Shown here: in pieces, positions 1 through 7,461 of the stretch
How positions within the stretch are numbered: the first letter of the stretch is position 1
Layout of the letters: every line of letters begins with the position of its first letter
Made by a program: the position numbers and the translations under genes
Notes under the pieces: generated by a model
Seen by the model: the letters and a program-made list of their open reading frames with translations, nothing else
Databases searched by the model: none
What the model was told of the DNA's origin: nothing
Origin: Bacteroidales bacterium UBA4866
GTDB lineage: Bacteria > Bacteroidota > Bacteroidia > Bacteroidales > P3
Length of the DNA stretch: 34,853 nt
Direction: 5' to 3'
Assembly: GCA_002399565.1 (NCBI GenBank)
Contig: DHDW01000015.1
Span: forward strand, 58,382 to 93,234

Positions 1-1371
1 ATTATTGAGTTGGAATATGGAGAAGATTATTATTTAAGAGAAAACGAAGTAGTTGATTTATCTAAAAAGAAAAGAACCATAAGTAAAATAATAACCGATT
101 GTTTTGAACAAGTAGTTTATTCCATTAATCAACCAACAGGAGCAAGAAACTTTCAAGCTGTGTTTTGGAATATTGCTTATTATGATAGATATTATTTTGA
201 AAGCCTTTTTGAAAACTTTGTATTTCCTAATGGAGAAAAGCCACACTGGGAATCACTTAGCTGGTTACAAAAACATTTCATGAATTGGTTTAATAAAGAA
301 AGAACAAAAACACCTCTTACATTCCCAGTTGAAACCATGGCTTTACTTTCAAAAGATGGAGACGTTATGGATAAAGAATATGGAGACTTCGTAGCAAAGG
401 TGTATAGCCAAGGACATTCATTCTTTACCTATATGAGTGATAATGCCGATTCATTAAGCAGTTGTTGCAGACTTAGAAATGAGATACAAGACAATGGATT
501 CAGTTATACCTTGGGAGCAGGAGGAGTTTCCACAGGTTCAAAAAGCGTTTTAACAATAAATTTAAACCGTTGCATTCAAGAATCAATAAAAAAAGGACTC
601 CCTTATTTATCGTTTTTAGAAGAAGTAGTTGATTTAGTTCATAAAGTTCAATTATCATATAACGAAAACCTGAAATTCCTTCAAGCCAAAGGAATGTTAC
701 CTCTTTTTGATGCTGGTTACATTAACATGAGCCGTCAATATCTAACAATAGGAGTAAATGGATTGGTTGAAGCAGCAGAATTTATGGGGATAGAAATAAC
801 CGATAATCCAAAATATGAAGACTTTGTACAAGAAGTTCTTGGATTAATTGAAAAATACAACAAGAAATACAGAACAAAAGAAATTCTTTTCAATTGCGAG
901 ATGATACCAGCCGAAAACGTAGGAATAAAACATGCAAAATGGGATAAAGAAGATGGTTATTTTGTTCCAAGAGATTGTTACAATAGTTATTTCTACGCCG
1001 CTGAAGACAATTCATTAAACATTATAGACAAATTCCGAATTCATGGAAAGAAATATATAGAACACCTAACAGGAGGTTCAGCACTTCATTTAAACTTAGA
1101 AGAACATCTAAGTCAAATACAATACCGCCAACTACTTCGCATAGCAGCAAAAGAAGGATGCAATTACTTTACCTTTAATATACCAAACACCATTTGCAAC
1201 ACTTGTGGACATATAGACAAAAGATATTTAAAAGAATGCCCAGAATGTAAGAGCAAAAATATTGATTACCTAACACGTGTTATAGGGTATATGAAAAGAA
1301 TAAGTAATTTCTCACTCCAAAGACAAAAAGAAGCAGAAAAAAGATATTATAATAAACCACAAAACCTTTAA
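1..1371 (+). CDS. nrdD: Anaerobic ribonucleoside-triphosphate reductase (class III), C-terminal part, cut by window edge
   Basis: This is the large subunit of the oxygen-sensitive reductase that makes dNTPs from NTPs with a glycyl radical. The reading frame is open to base 1, so the gene starts outside the window; about 456 codons of a protein that is normally near 700 residues are present. Near the C-terminus is a zinc ribbon made of two CxxC pairs (CNTC and CPEC, roughly 45 to 60 residues from the end). It is followed by the glycyl-radical motif RVIGY, with the radical Gly encoded at 1285-1287. A CC pair lies in SSCCRLRNE. Only five bases separate it from nrdG, its activase, so the two form an operon. 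Its presence implies anaerobic growth. The family call is firm; the missing N-terminal ATP-cone region cannot be judged. Confidence 0.96.
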   Translation: MIELEYGEDYYLRENEVVDLSKKKRTISKIITDCFEQVVYSINQPTGARNFQAVFWNIAYYDRYYFESLFENFVFPNGEKPHWESLSWLQKHFMNWFNKERTKTPLTFPVETMALLSKDGDVMDKEYGDFVAKVYSQGHSFFTYMSDNADSLSSCCRLRNEIQDNGFSYTLGAGGVSTGSKSVLTINLNRCIQESIKKGLPYLSFLEEVVDLVHKVQLSYNENLKFLQAKGMLPLFDAGYINMSRQYLTIGVNGLVEAAEFMGIEITDNPKYEDFVQEVLGLIEKYNKKYRTKEILFNCEMIPAENVGIKHAKWDKEDGYFVPRDCYNSYFYAAEDNSLNIIDKFRIHGKKYIEHLTGGSALHLNLEEHLSQIQYRQLLRIAAKEGCNYFTFNIPNTICNTCGHIDKRYLKECPECKSKNIDYLTRVIGYMKRISNFSLQRQKEAEKRYYNKPQNL

Positions 1372-1376
1372 TTCCC

Positions 1377-1841
1377 ATGCTTAAATACGTAAACTACGAT
1401 ATAGTATTTCAAGAAATACCAAACGAAACAACCCTTGCAATAAATATCTCAAATTGCCCCAACAAATGTAAAGGTTGTCATAGCCCTTTTCTAAAAGAAG
1501 ATATAGGAAGAGAACTAACAAAAGATTTTCTGCTTAACCTTCTAATTAAATACGAAAAATCTATTACCTGTATATGTTTTATGGGAGGAGATTCATCTCC
1601 AAAAGAAATAGAATACTTTGCAAACTATGTACAAACACTAAGTAAGTTCAAAATAAAAACAGGATGGTATTCAGGAAAGGAAAAACTACCAAAAGACTTA
1701 TCAATAGAAAACTTCCATTACATTAAACTCGGAGAATACAAAGAAAAATACGGAAGCCTAAAATTCAAAACAACAAACCAAAGACTCTATAAAATAAACA
1801 ACAATAAACTCGAAGACATAACACATATGTTTTGGAGATAA
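1377..1841 (+). CDS. nrdG: Anaerobic ribonucleotide reductase activating protein (radical SAM)
   Basis: NrdG uses S-adenosylmethionine and a 4Fe-4S cluster to place the glycyl radical on NrdD. The 154-residue length is normal for the family. The cluster-binding CxxxCxxC is C27, C31 and C34 (CPNKCKGCH), and the SAM-contacting glycine-rich motif is seen as FMGGDS around residues 68-73. The ATG lies five bases after the nrdD stop, which supports co-transcription. The C-terminal part (TTNQRLYKI) matches the usual end of Bacteroidetes NrdG proteins. Nothing is missing. Confidence 0.95.
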   Translation: MLKYVNYDIVFQEIPNETTLAINISNCPNKCKGCHSPFLKEDIGRELTKDFLLNLLIKYEKSITCICFMGGDSSPKEIEYFANYVQTLSKFKIKTGWYSGKEKLPKDLSIENFHYIKLGEYKEKYGSLKFKTTNQRLYKINNNKLEDITHMFWR

Positions 1842-1892
1842 AGATAAAATGTTAATTCAAGAAAGTCTTCTTTAATCTTTCTCAATTGACCT

Positions 1893-1922
1893 TTTGCTTC
1901 CTTATTTATTTTATTAATTTTG
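1893..1922 (+). promoter_or_regulatory. Bacteroidetes-type promoter for the nucleotidyltransferase-like gene
   Basis: TTTG at 1893-1896, then an 18-nt spacer, then TAATTTTG at 1915-1922, fit the Bacteroidetes primary-sigma pattern (TTTG at -33, TAnnTTTG at -7). The ATG at 1952 lies 29 bases downstream. This is a motif match only; transcription was not measured. Confidence 0.6.
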
Positions 1923-1951
1923 CCATTCGAAAATAGATATTATTGCAACTA

Positions 1952-2536
1952 ATGGACATAATTAAACTATCAGAAAATAATCAGAAACTTTCCTGGGAAG
2001 TATTGGAGGAAAGTAATATTATTCCTGTTTGGGAAAGTATTGGAGCTAAGATTAATATTGTTGGATCTTTGAAGACTGGGCTAATGATGAAGAGTCTTGA
2101 TATTGACATTCATATTTACACTAAGGAGATTTCTATTAAAGATAGTTTTGACGCCATTTCTCAAATTGCACAAAACCCTTCATTTAAAGAGATTCAATAC
2201 ATAAATTTAATTGATACGGAAGAAGAATGTATTGAATGGCATTTAATTTATGAAGACAAGAAGGCGAACTTATGGAAATTTGATTTAATTCATATTCTAA
2301 TGGGTTCAAAATATGATGGATTTGTAGAGAATGTAACCGATTCAATAATTAATAAATTAACTCCCGAAACAAAAAAGACAATACTTCAAATAAAGTATGA
2401 TATTCCTGATGACATTAAAATTCCAAGCATAGAAATATATCAAGCTGTTCTTTCAAATAAAATTAGCAGTTATAAAGAATTTATTCAGTGGAGAGAAAGC
2501 AACGCCTTAACAAATACTATGGAATGGATGCCGTAA
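1952..2536 (+). CDS. Nucleotidyltransferase-fold protein of unknown substrate
   Basis: A 194-residue protein with a Pol-beta-type nucleotidyltransferase signature: a GS pair at residues 38-39 (IVGSLKTGL) followed by DIDIH, with Asp50 and Asp52 as likely metal ligands. This G-S then D-x-D layout is the catalytic core of the superfamily. I see no motif that fixes the substrate (nucleotide, aminoglycoside, tRNA or protein). The frame also allows a TTG start at 1943, but the ATG at 1952 sits properly behind a promoter-like motif and is preferred. It stands alone between nrdG and a repeat-rich intergenic region. It could be a minor antibiotic-modifying or house-cleaning enzyme, or a solitary antitoxin-like transferase; that is speculation. 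Confidence 0.7.
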   Translation: MDIIKLSENNQKLSWEVLEESNIIPVWESIGAKINIVGSLKTGLMMKSLDIDIHIYTKEISIKDSFDAISQIAQNPSFKEIQYINLIDTEEECIEWHLIYEDKKANLWKFDLIHILMGSKYDGFVENVTDSIINKLTPETKKTILQIKYDIPDDIKIPSIEIYQAVLSNKISSYKEFIQWRESNALTNTMEWMP

Positions 2537-2555
2537 AATTAGTTTCTCTTTTTTT

Positions 2556-2647
2556 ATCCTTATTTCAGCAAAATAAAACAAGGATATATTTTTACAAAAC
2601 AAGGATATATTTTCATAAATCCTTATTATAAAATCATAAAACAAGGA
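2556..2647. repeat. 21-bp-phased AAGGAT repeat array
   Basis: An 18-nt sequence, AAAACAAGGATATATTTT, occurs twice, at 2575-2592 and 2596-2613, a 21-bp step. A truncated third copy, AAAACAAGGA, lies at 2638-2647, exactly two further steps (42 bp) on. Between and before them are inverted cores, ATCCTTATT at 2619-2627 and ATCCTTATTT at 2556-2565. The array can therefore fold as successive ATCCTT / AAGGAT stems. Function unknown. Confidence 0.75.
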
Positions 2648-2658
2648 GTTAATTCTCG

Positions 2659-2720
2659 AAAGATGCACATCTTTCATACCAAAAGATGTGCATCTTTCAC
2701 TATAAAAGATGTGCATCTTT
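2659..2720. repeat. Three-copy array of a 16-nt dyad, 23-bp period, with terminator-like end
   Basis: The units start at 2659 (AAAGATGCACATCTTT), 2682 and 2705 (both AAAGATGTGCATCTTT). Each is a 7-bp inverted repeat around a 2-nt centre, CA in the first and TG in the other two, so the first is the reverse complement of the others. Spacers are 7 nt. The last unit runs into a T-tract (to 2725), so on the plus strand it could act as an intrinsic terminator for the upstream gene. Confidence 0.85.
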
Positions 2721-2882
2721 TTTTTGCTAAAATTTGTTGGGAAATTTTGAATTAAATCTCTAAAAACTTAGTCTTATGGATTTGTATCTGCAAATATACG
2801 AAATTTTTCTTGATTAATCTATAGTTTAATATGAGATTTTTAAAATTTATTTGCTTGGCCTTTTTTTATTGCCGCTAACTCT

Positions 2883-2925
2883 CCTAAAGGGGAAATGGGA
2901 ATACATCCTTCTATTCCCCTTTAGG
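2883..2925 (-). repeat. 12-bp perfect inverted repeat downstream of cstA
   Basis: CCTAAAGGGGAA at 2883-2894 is the exact reverse complement of TTCCCCTTTAGG at 2914-2925, with a 19-nt loop. An alternative GGGAATA / TATTCCC pairing uses part of the same sequence. No T-run follows on either strand, so a simple intrinsic terminator is unlikely; it may stabilise the cstA mRNA 3' end or be the remnant of a small mobile element. Confidence 0.6.
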
Positions 2926-3013
2926 GAATTTAGGGGTGAAAGATCTTATTTTTTAATAAGAATCCTTATTCAATCAAAATAAAACATTATTGGGTAATCG
3001 CAAGGCATTGCCC

Positions 3014-4462
3014 CTACATACCTCTTACCTTTTCCATTATCACTTTTAACTTTTCACTCTTCTTTAGGGTGAATATTGATAGGAAGATTATTGTTGTTAC
3101 TAATCCTATTATTACTGATATATTATAAGGCAAGCGTAATCCTTCTGGGGCGTAGAATATATAGGTTGTGCATACGCAGGTCATAAATAATGCTGGAATG
3201 AGGGTTATAAAATAATTTTTATTCTCTTTCCTTAGGTATACTGTACATGCCCATAGAGTAAATACTGATAGGGTTTGGTTTGACCAAGCTAAATAGCGCC
3301 AAAGGATATCAAAATTAATTTGCAGTAGGATAAAAGTAGCTAAAAATATAGGAATGGATACTATTAAACGATTCTTAATTGGTTTTTGGTCGAATTTTAG
3401 GAAGTCAGCTATGGTAAGTCTTGCAGAACGAAGAGCTGTATCGCCTGAGGTTATTGGTGCTGCAACAACTCCAAGCATTGCTATAAAGCTACCAAAAACT
3501 CCAAGCCAATTATCAGATATTGCTTTAACAACTATTGCTGCCTTGTTTGCTGTGGGTGGTAGGGTTGCTACATATTCTTGAAGTCCTTGAATTGAGCCAT
3601 AAAAACTACTACCTGCTGCTGCCCAAATCAAAGTAATTATCCCCTCTACAATCATCGCTCCATAGAATACTCTTCTGCCTGTTTTCTCATCTTTAACACA
3701 ACGTGCCATAAGAGGTGATTGAGTTGCATGAAAGCCTGAGATTGCGCCACAAGCAATGGAGATAAACATCATTGGGAATATTGGGAGCTTCTTTGGCTCT
3801 TGATTAGCTATACCATTCCATATTTCTGGAATAGGTGCTGAATTAGTATATATGGCTATTAAAATTCCTCCTGCCATAACTAATAAACAGAATCCAAATA
3901 TTGGATATAATCTACCTATTAGTTTATCAATTGGCAAAAGAGTTGCTAATAGATAATAAACAAATACTATTACTGACCACCAAAGAATTGAGATATTAGA
4001 GAATATACTATTTAGTATTCCTGCAGGCCCCGATACAAATACTGCACCTACTAATATTAATAGTAGAATTGTAAATATTCCTACAAACTGCTTTACCCTA
4101 ACACCTAATTGAGTGCCAATTATTTCAGGGAAAGAAGCTCCTTTTTGGCGAATTGAAAGCATACCTGAAATATAGTCATGAACAGCTCCACCAAATATTG
4201 AACCTATAACAATCCAAAGGAATGCTGCCGGGCCATACATTATCCCCATAATTGCTCCAAATATTGGACCTAAGCCTGCAATATTAAGAAACTGTATTAA
4301 GAAAATCCTCCACCATGACATAGGGACATAATCAACACCATCAGGAGTTGCAATTGCAGGAGTTTTAATTTTATTATCTGCCCCAAATACCTTTTCAACA
4401 AAGGCACCATAGAGAACATACCCAAGAACTAAGAGAATAATAGCAGCTGTAAAACTTATCAT
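3014..4462 (-). CDS. cstA: Carbon starvation protein CstA-type transporter
   Basis: A polytopic inner-membrane protein of the CstA family, members of which take up pyruvate or peptides. It is 482 residues from the ATG at 4462; a TTG start at 4498 is possible in frame but would add a hydrophilic leader before a natural start at the first membrane helix (MISFTAAIILLVLGYVLYG). Family marks include FNIAGLGPIFGA-like text (LNIAGLGPIFGAIMG), GGAVHDYISGMLSIRQKGASFPE, and GFHATQSPLMARC near the middle. The shorter form, compared with about 700 residues in E. coli, is usual in Bacteroidetes. A -7-like TAAATTTG (CAAATTTA on plus, 4496-4503) precedes it. An AAATGGTT / AACCATTT hairpin at 4510-4531 lies further upstream. 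The stop codon falls in a GC-rich segment containing GGCATTGCC. Confidence 0.93.
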   Translation of the reverse strand: MISFTAAIILLVLGYVLYGAFVEKVFGADNKIKTPAIATPDGVDYVPMSWWRIFLIQFLNIAGLGPIFGAIMGIMYGPAAFLWIVIGSIFGGAVHDYISGMLSIRQKGASFPEIIGTQLGVRVKQFVGIFTILLLILVGAVFVSGPAGILNSIFSNISILWWSVIVFVYYLLATLLPIDKLIGRLYPIFGFCLLVMAGGILIAIYTNSAPIPEIWNGIANQEPKKLPIFPMMFISIACGAISGFHATQSPLMARCVKDEKTGRRVFYGAMIVEGIITLIWAAAGSSFYGSIQGLQEYVATLPPTANKAAIVVKAISDNWLGVFGSFIAMLGVVAAPITSGDTALRSARLTIADFLKFDQKPIKNRLIVSIPIFLATFILLQINFDILWRYLAWSNQTLSVFTLWACTVYLRKENKNYFITLIPALFMTCVCTTYIFYAPEGLRLPYNISVIIGLVTTIIFLSIFTLKKSEKLKVIMEKVRGM

Positions 4463-4509
4463 AATAAATTTGTTTTGCAAATTAAATTCTTTTTGCAAAT
4501 TTAAAAATT

Positions 4510-4531
4510 AAATGGTTTTCATTAACCATTT
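4510..4531. promoter_or_regulatory. 8-bp inverted repeat upstream of cstA
   Basis: AAATGGTT (4510-4517) and AACCATTT (4524-4531) are perfect inverted repeats around a 6-nt centre. It lies just upstream of the likely cstA -7 element, where an operator or activator site would be expected. CstA genes are often starvation-controlled; the regulator here is unknown. Confidence 0.4.
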
Positions 4532-4601
4532 TTCTTAAAAAAAGTTTGGGAGTGTAGAAACATGCTTGTGAGTGCCCAATAATGTTTAAGCGACAAAATA
4601 C

Positions 4602-4637
4602 AAAAAAAGGGATAAATCATTTTGACCTATCCCTTTT
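4602..4637 (-). terminator. Intrinsic terminator of the downstream nhaD
   Basis: AAAAGGGATA (4605-4614) pairs with TATCCCTTTT (4628-4637). Read on the minus strand, the stem is followed by a run of seven T (complement of 4602-4608). It lies 22 bases after the nhaD stop at 4660. Confidence 0.85.
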
Positions 4638-4659
4638 CTATATGTTTTTTATTTTATTT

Positions 4660-5979
4660 CTATGTATGGAGAATAAACTTGCTTATAATTACAAAAACTC
4701 CTGCTCCTGCCAAATAGCCTATAAGTGCCCAAAGTGAAATCTTCTTTAAATACCATATAAAGTCAATCTTTTCCATTCCCATTACTGCAACTCCTGCTGC
4801 TGAACCAATAATTAAAAGACTTCCTCCTGTTCCTGCACAATATGCTAAGAATTCCCAAAAGGCGCCATCAACTGCAAAATGATAAAGTTCTGGATTTAGT
4901 GCAATCATTTCTGGTGTTGCTGCTGGATACATACCTATTGCTGCTGCAACAAGTGGCACATTATCTACAATTGCAGAAATCATTCCAATAAGTATGTTTA
5001 TAATATATATATTCCCAATCTTATCTAATGTTTTAGAAAGAAGGTCTAAGTGACCTGCTGTTTGCAAACATGCAACTGCCATTAATATTCCAACAAAAAA
5101 TAGAATTGAAGACATATCAATCTTAGATAAAACTGCTGGAACATTGAGTTTGGAATAATTATTTGAGTTAGATTTATGCATTATTTCAGTTACTACCCAC
5201 AAAACTCCTAATCCTAAAAATATTCCTAAGTATGGAGGTAGATGAGTTATAGTTTTAAAAACTGGAACAAACAACAAAGATCCTACTCCTAAGAAGAAGA
5301 TTAGATTACTTTGTTTTGTTGATATTTGAATATCGTGATTTGATTTTGCGATAGCTTCAGGTCGTTTTACTTCTCCTTTAAGAACAAATGTTATTATGGT
5401 TAAAGGAACTAACATTGAAACTAAAGAAGGAATGAATGTTTCTAAAATAATTTTCATTGCTGTTACATTTCCTTTTATCCAAAGCATAATGGTTGTAACA
5501 TCTCCTATTGGACTCCAAGCTCCACCAGAGTTGGCTGCAAGAATAACCATTCCACAGAAGAACCAACGATCATGTTTGTCATCAATAAGTTTTCTAAGCA
5601 AAGCACACATAACAATTGCTGTTGTTAGATTGTCCAAAACAGCCGACATGAAGAAAGTAAGGATACTAATTATCCACAATAGTTTTCTTTTGTTTGTTGT
5701 GTTGATTTTTTCAGTGATTATTTTAAATCCTTGATGAGAATCAATTATCTCAACAATTGTCATTGCTCCCAAAAGGAAAAAGACAATTTCTGCAGTTTCA
5801 CCAAGATGTGAAATAATTTCTGAATGTTCAAATCCATCTCCGAAAAGAGCGAATACACTCCAAAGTACAACTGCCAATAAGAGAGCAGATGCTGATTTGT
5901 TGATTTTTAATGGATGTTCTAAGGCAATGAAAGCATAGCCCAGAACAAACAATATAATCATTAAAATAAAATAGCTCAT
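4660..5979 (-). CDS. nhaD: Na+/H+ antiporter NhaD, second of a tandem pair
   Basis: NhaD exchanges cytoplasmic Na+ (or Li+) for protons across the inner membrane and belongs to the ArsB/NhaD ion transporter superfamily. The 439-residue protein has about 11-13 hydrophobic helices and the family blocks HLGETAEIVFFLLGAMTIVE, SAVLDNLTTAIV, ANSGGAWSPIGDVTTIMLW and DNVPLVAAAIGMYP. It is the same length as, and clearly homologous to, the next gene upstream (6104-7423); the two agree almost residue for residue in these blocks and at the C-terminus (KFILHT). The hydrophilic loop around residues 205-225 differs most. A terminator ends each copy, so they can be expressed separately. Confidence 0.94.
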   Translation of the reverse strand: MSYFILMIILFVLGYAFIALEHPLKINKSASALLLAVVLWSVFALFGDGFEHSEIISHLGETAEIVFFLLGAMTIVEIIDSHQGFKIITEKINTTNKRKLLWIISILTFFMSAVLDNLTTAIVMCALLRKLIDDKHDRWFFCGMVILAANSGGAWSPIGDVTTIMLWIKGNVTAMKIILETFIPSLVSMLVPLTIITFVLKGEVKRPEAIAKSNHDIQISTKQSNLIFFLGVGSLLFVPVFKTITHLPPYLGIFLGLGVLWVVTEIMHKSNSNNYSKLNVPAVLSKIDMSSILFFVGILMAVACLQTAGHLDLLSKTLDKIGNIYIINILIGMISAIVDNVPLVAAAIGMYPAATPEMIALNPELYHFAVDGAFWEFLAYCAGTGGSLLIIGSAAGVAVMGMEKIDFIWYLKKISLWALIGYLAGAGVFVIISKFILHT

Positions 5980-6016
5980 AGTTTTTTTGTTTTAGTTAAT
6001 AGTTGCATTTAATATT

Positions 6017-6071
6017 AAAAAATTGTTCAAAGAAACTCTAAGGCTTCAAACGGTAGGGCTTCTTTGAACAA
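6017..6071 (-). terminator. Intrinsic terminator between the two nhaD genes
   Basis: TTGTTCAAAGAA (6023-6034) is the exact reverse complement of TTCTTTGAACAA (6060-6071), a 12-bp stem with a 25-nt loop. On the minus strand it is followed by six T (complement of 6017-6022). It would end transcripts from the 6104-7423 gene. Confidence 0.85.
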
Positions 6072-6103
6072 AATCAAACATATAAAATATTTTTTTAGTT
6101 TGA

Positions 6104-7423
6104 TTAGGTATGTAAAATAAATTTACTTATCAGCACAAATACACCTGCACCAGCAAAATAGCCTAATAGTGCCCAAAGAGAAATCTTCTTTAAATACCAG
6201 ATAAAGTCTATTTTCTCCATTCCCATAACTGCAACTCCTGCTGCAGAACCAATAATAAGTATACTTCCTCCTGTTCCAGCACAATATGCTAAGAATTCCC
6301 AGAATGCACCATCTTGTGCAAAATGTGCCATTTCAGGATTTGCAGCAATTTGTGCAGCATCAGCAACTGGATACATTCCCAGAGCTGCTGCAACCAATGG
6401 CACATTATCAATTACAGAAGAGGCTAACCCTATTATTATATCTATAATGTAAATATTCCCTAATTTATCTAATGATTTTGATAACATTTCTAAATGTCCA
6501 GCTGTTTGCAAACTTGCAACTGCCATTAAAATTCCTAAAAAGAACAAAACTGAAGGCACATCTACTCTTGTGATGATGGAAGAAACATTAAGTCTTGAAT
6601 AGTTTTCTTTGTTAGAAACATGCATTATTTCAGTTACAACCCAAAGCACTCCTAATCCAAATAATATTCCTAAATATGGAGGGAGGTGAGTAATGGTTTT
6701 AAAGACAGGAACAAATAGCAATGCTCCAACTCCCAGACATAATATTAAAAGACTTTGTTTTGAGCTAATAGTTACTTGTCCGTTTTCTTCATCTACTTCA
6801 GGTCTTTCAACATTTCCTTTCAACATAAATGTTATTGCAATTAAAGGAACTAATAAAGAAACTAATGAAGGAATAAAGGTTTCCATAATAACACCCATTG
6901 CTGTTATATTTCCTTTTATCCAAAGCATAATGGTTGTAACGTCCCCTATTGGACTCCATGCTCCACCTGAGTTAGCTGCTAAAATTACAATTCCACAAAA
7001 GAACCAACGGTCATGCTTATCATCAATAAGTTTACGAAGTAGTGCACAAATAACAATTGCAGTTGTCATATTGTCTAACACTGCTGACATAAAGAAAGTA
7101 AGAATACCTATTATCCAAAGCAGTTTTATTTTACTTTTAGTATGAATTTTGTCAGTGATTATTCTAAATCCTTCGTGGCGGTCAACAATTTCAACAATTG
7201 TCATTGCTCCCAAAAGGAAAAAGACAATTTCTGCAGTTTCTCCCAAATGCGATAGTATTGTTTCATGTTCAAATCCTGGCCCCATTAAAGCATAAACTGA
7301 CCAGAGTATAACTGCAAGTAAAAGTGCTGTTGCAGATTTATTAATCTTTATTGGATGTTCTAATGCTATGGCACAATATCCAACTATAAAGATAACAATC
7401 ATTAGAATAAAGTAGATACTCAT
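6104..7423 (-). CDS. nhaD: Na+/H+ antiporter NhaD, first of a tandem pair
   Basis: A 439-residue NhaD paralog with the same signatures as its neighbour: HLGETAEIVFFLLGAMTIVE, SAVLDNMTTAIV, ANSGGAWSPIGDVTTIMLW and DNVPLVAAALGMYP. The start MSIYFILMIVIF is a membrane helix without a signal peptide, as in the family. Only 38 bp separate it from the yidC stop, and I see no terminator between them, so read-through from yidC is possible. The pair may have arisen by tandem duplication. Differences fall in the loop VERPEVDEENGQVTISSK and in the helix near residues 320-370, which could tune pH range or Na+/Li+ affinity; that is inference. Confidence 0.94.
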   Translation of the reverse strand: MSIYFILMIVIFIVGYCAIALEHPIKINKSATALLLAVILWSVYALMGPGFEHETILSHLGETAEIVFFLLGAMTIVEIVDRHEGFRIITDKIHTKSKIKLLWIIGILTFFMSAVLDNMTTAIVICALLRKLIDDKHDRWFFCGIVILAANSGGAWSPIGDVTTIMLWIKGNITAMGVIMETFIPSLVSLLVPLIAITFMLKGNVERPEVDEENGQVTISSKQSLLILCLGVGALLFVPVFKTITHLPPYLGILFGLGVLWVVTEIMHVSNKENYSRLNVSSIITRVDVPSVLFFLGILMAVASLQTAGHLEMLSKSLDKLGNIYIIDIIIGLASSVIDNVPLVAAALGMYPVADAAQIAANPEMAHFAQDGAFWEFLAYCAGTGGSILIIGSAAGVAVMGMEKIDFIWYLKKISLWALLGYFAGAGVFVLISKFILHT

Positions 7424-7461
7424 TTGTTGTTCTTTTTTATGTTAATATATATTGATTATTA

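Larger units (their letters stand above)
2537..3013. other. Gene-free region between convergent genes, rich in repeats and hairpins
   Basis: This 477-bp stretch lies between the stop codons of the nucleotidyltransferase-like gene (+) and cstA (-). From left to right it holds a 21-bp-phased repeat (2556-2647), three copies of a 16-nt dyad (2659-2720) ending in a T-run, an AT-rich part with a promoter-like CAAATATA (2791-2798, minus strand), a 12-bp perfect hairpin (2883-2925), and a chain of alternating CTTATT / AATAAG segments (2945-2970). I see no convincing protein gene in it. Confidence 0.8.

Noticed and set aside
2507..2716. 69-codon open frame on the minus strand
   Set aside because: It consists of translated repeat units, has no recognisable domain and overlaps the end of the real plus-strand gene.
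2791..2798. Minus-strand TATATTTG box in the repeat region
   Set aside because: No matching -33 element and no gene downstream; it could drive a small RNA through the arrays, but nothing else supports this.
6075..6082. CAAACATA as a -7 box for the second nhaD
   Set aside because: Transcription from it would run straight into the terminator at 6017-6071, so chance similarity is more likely.
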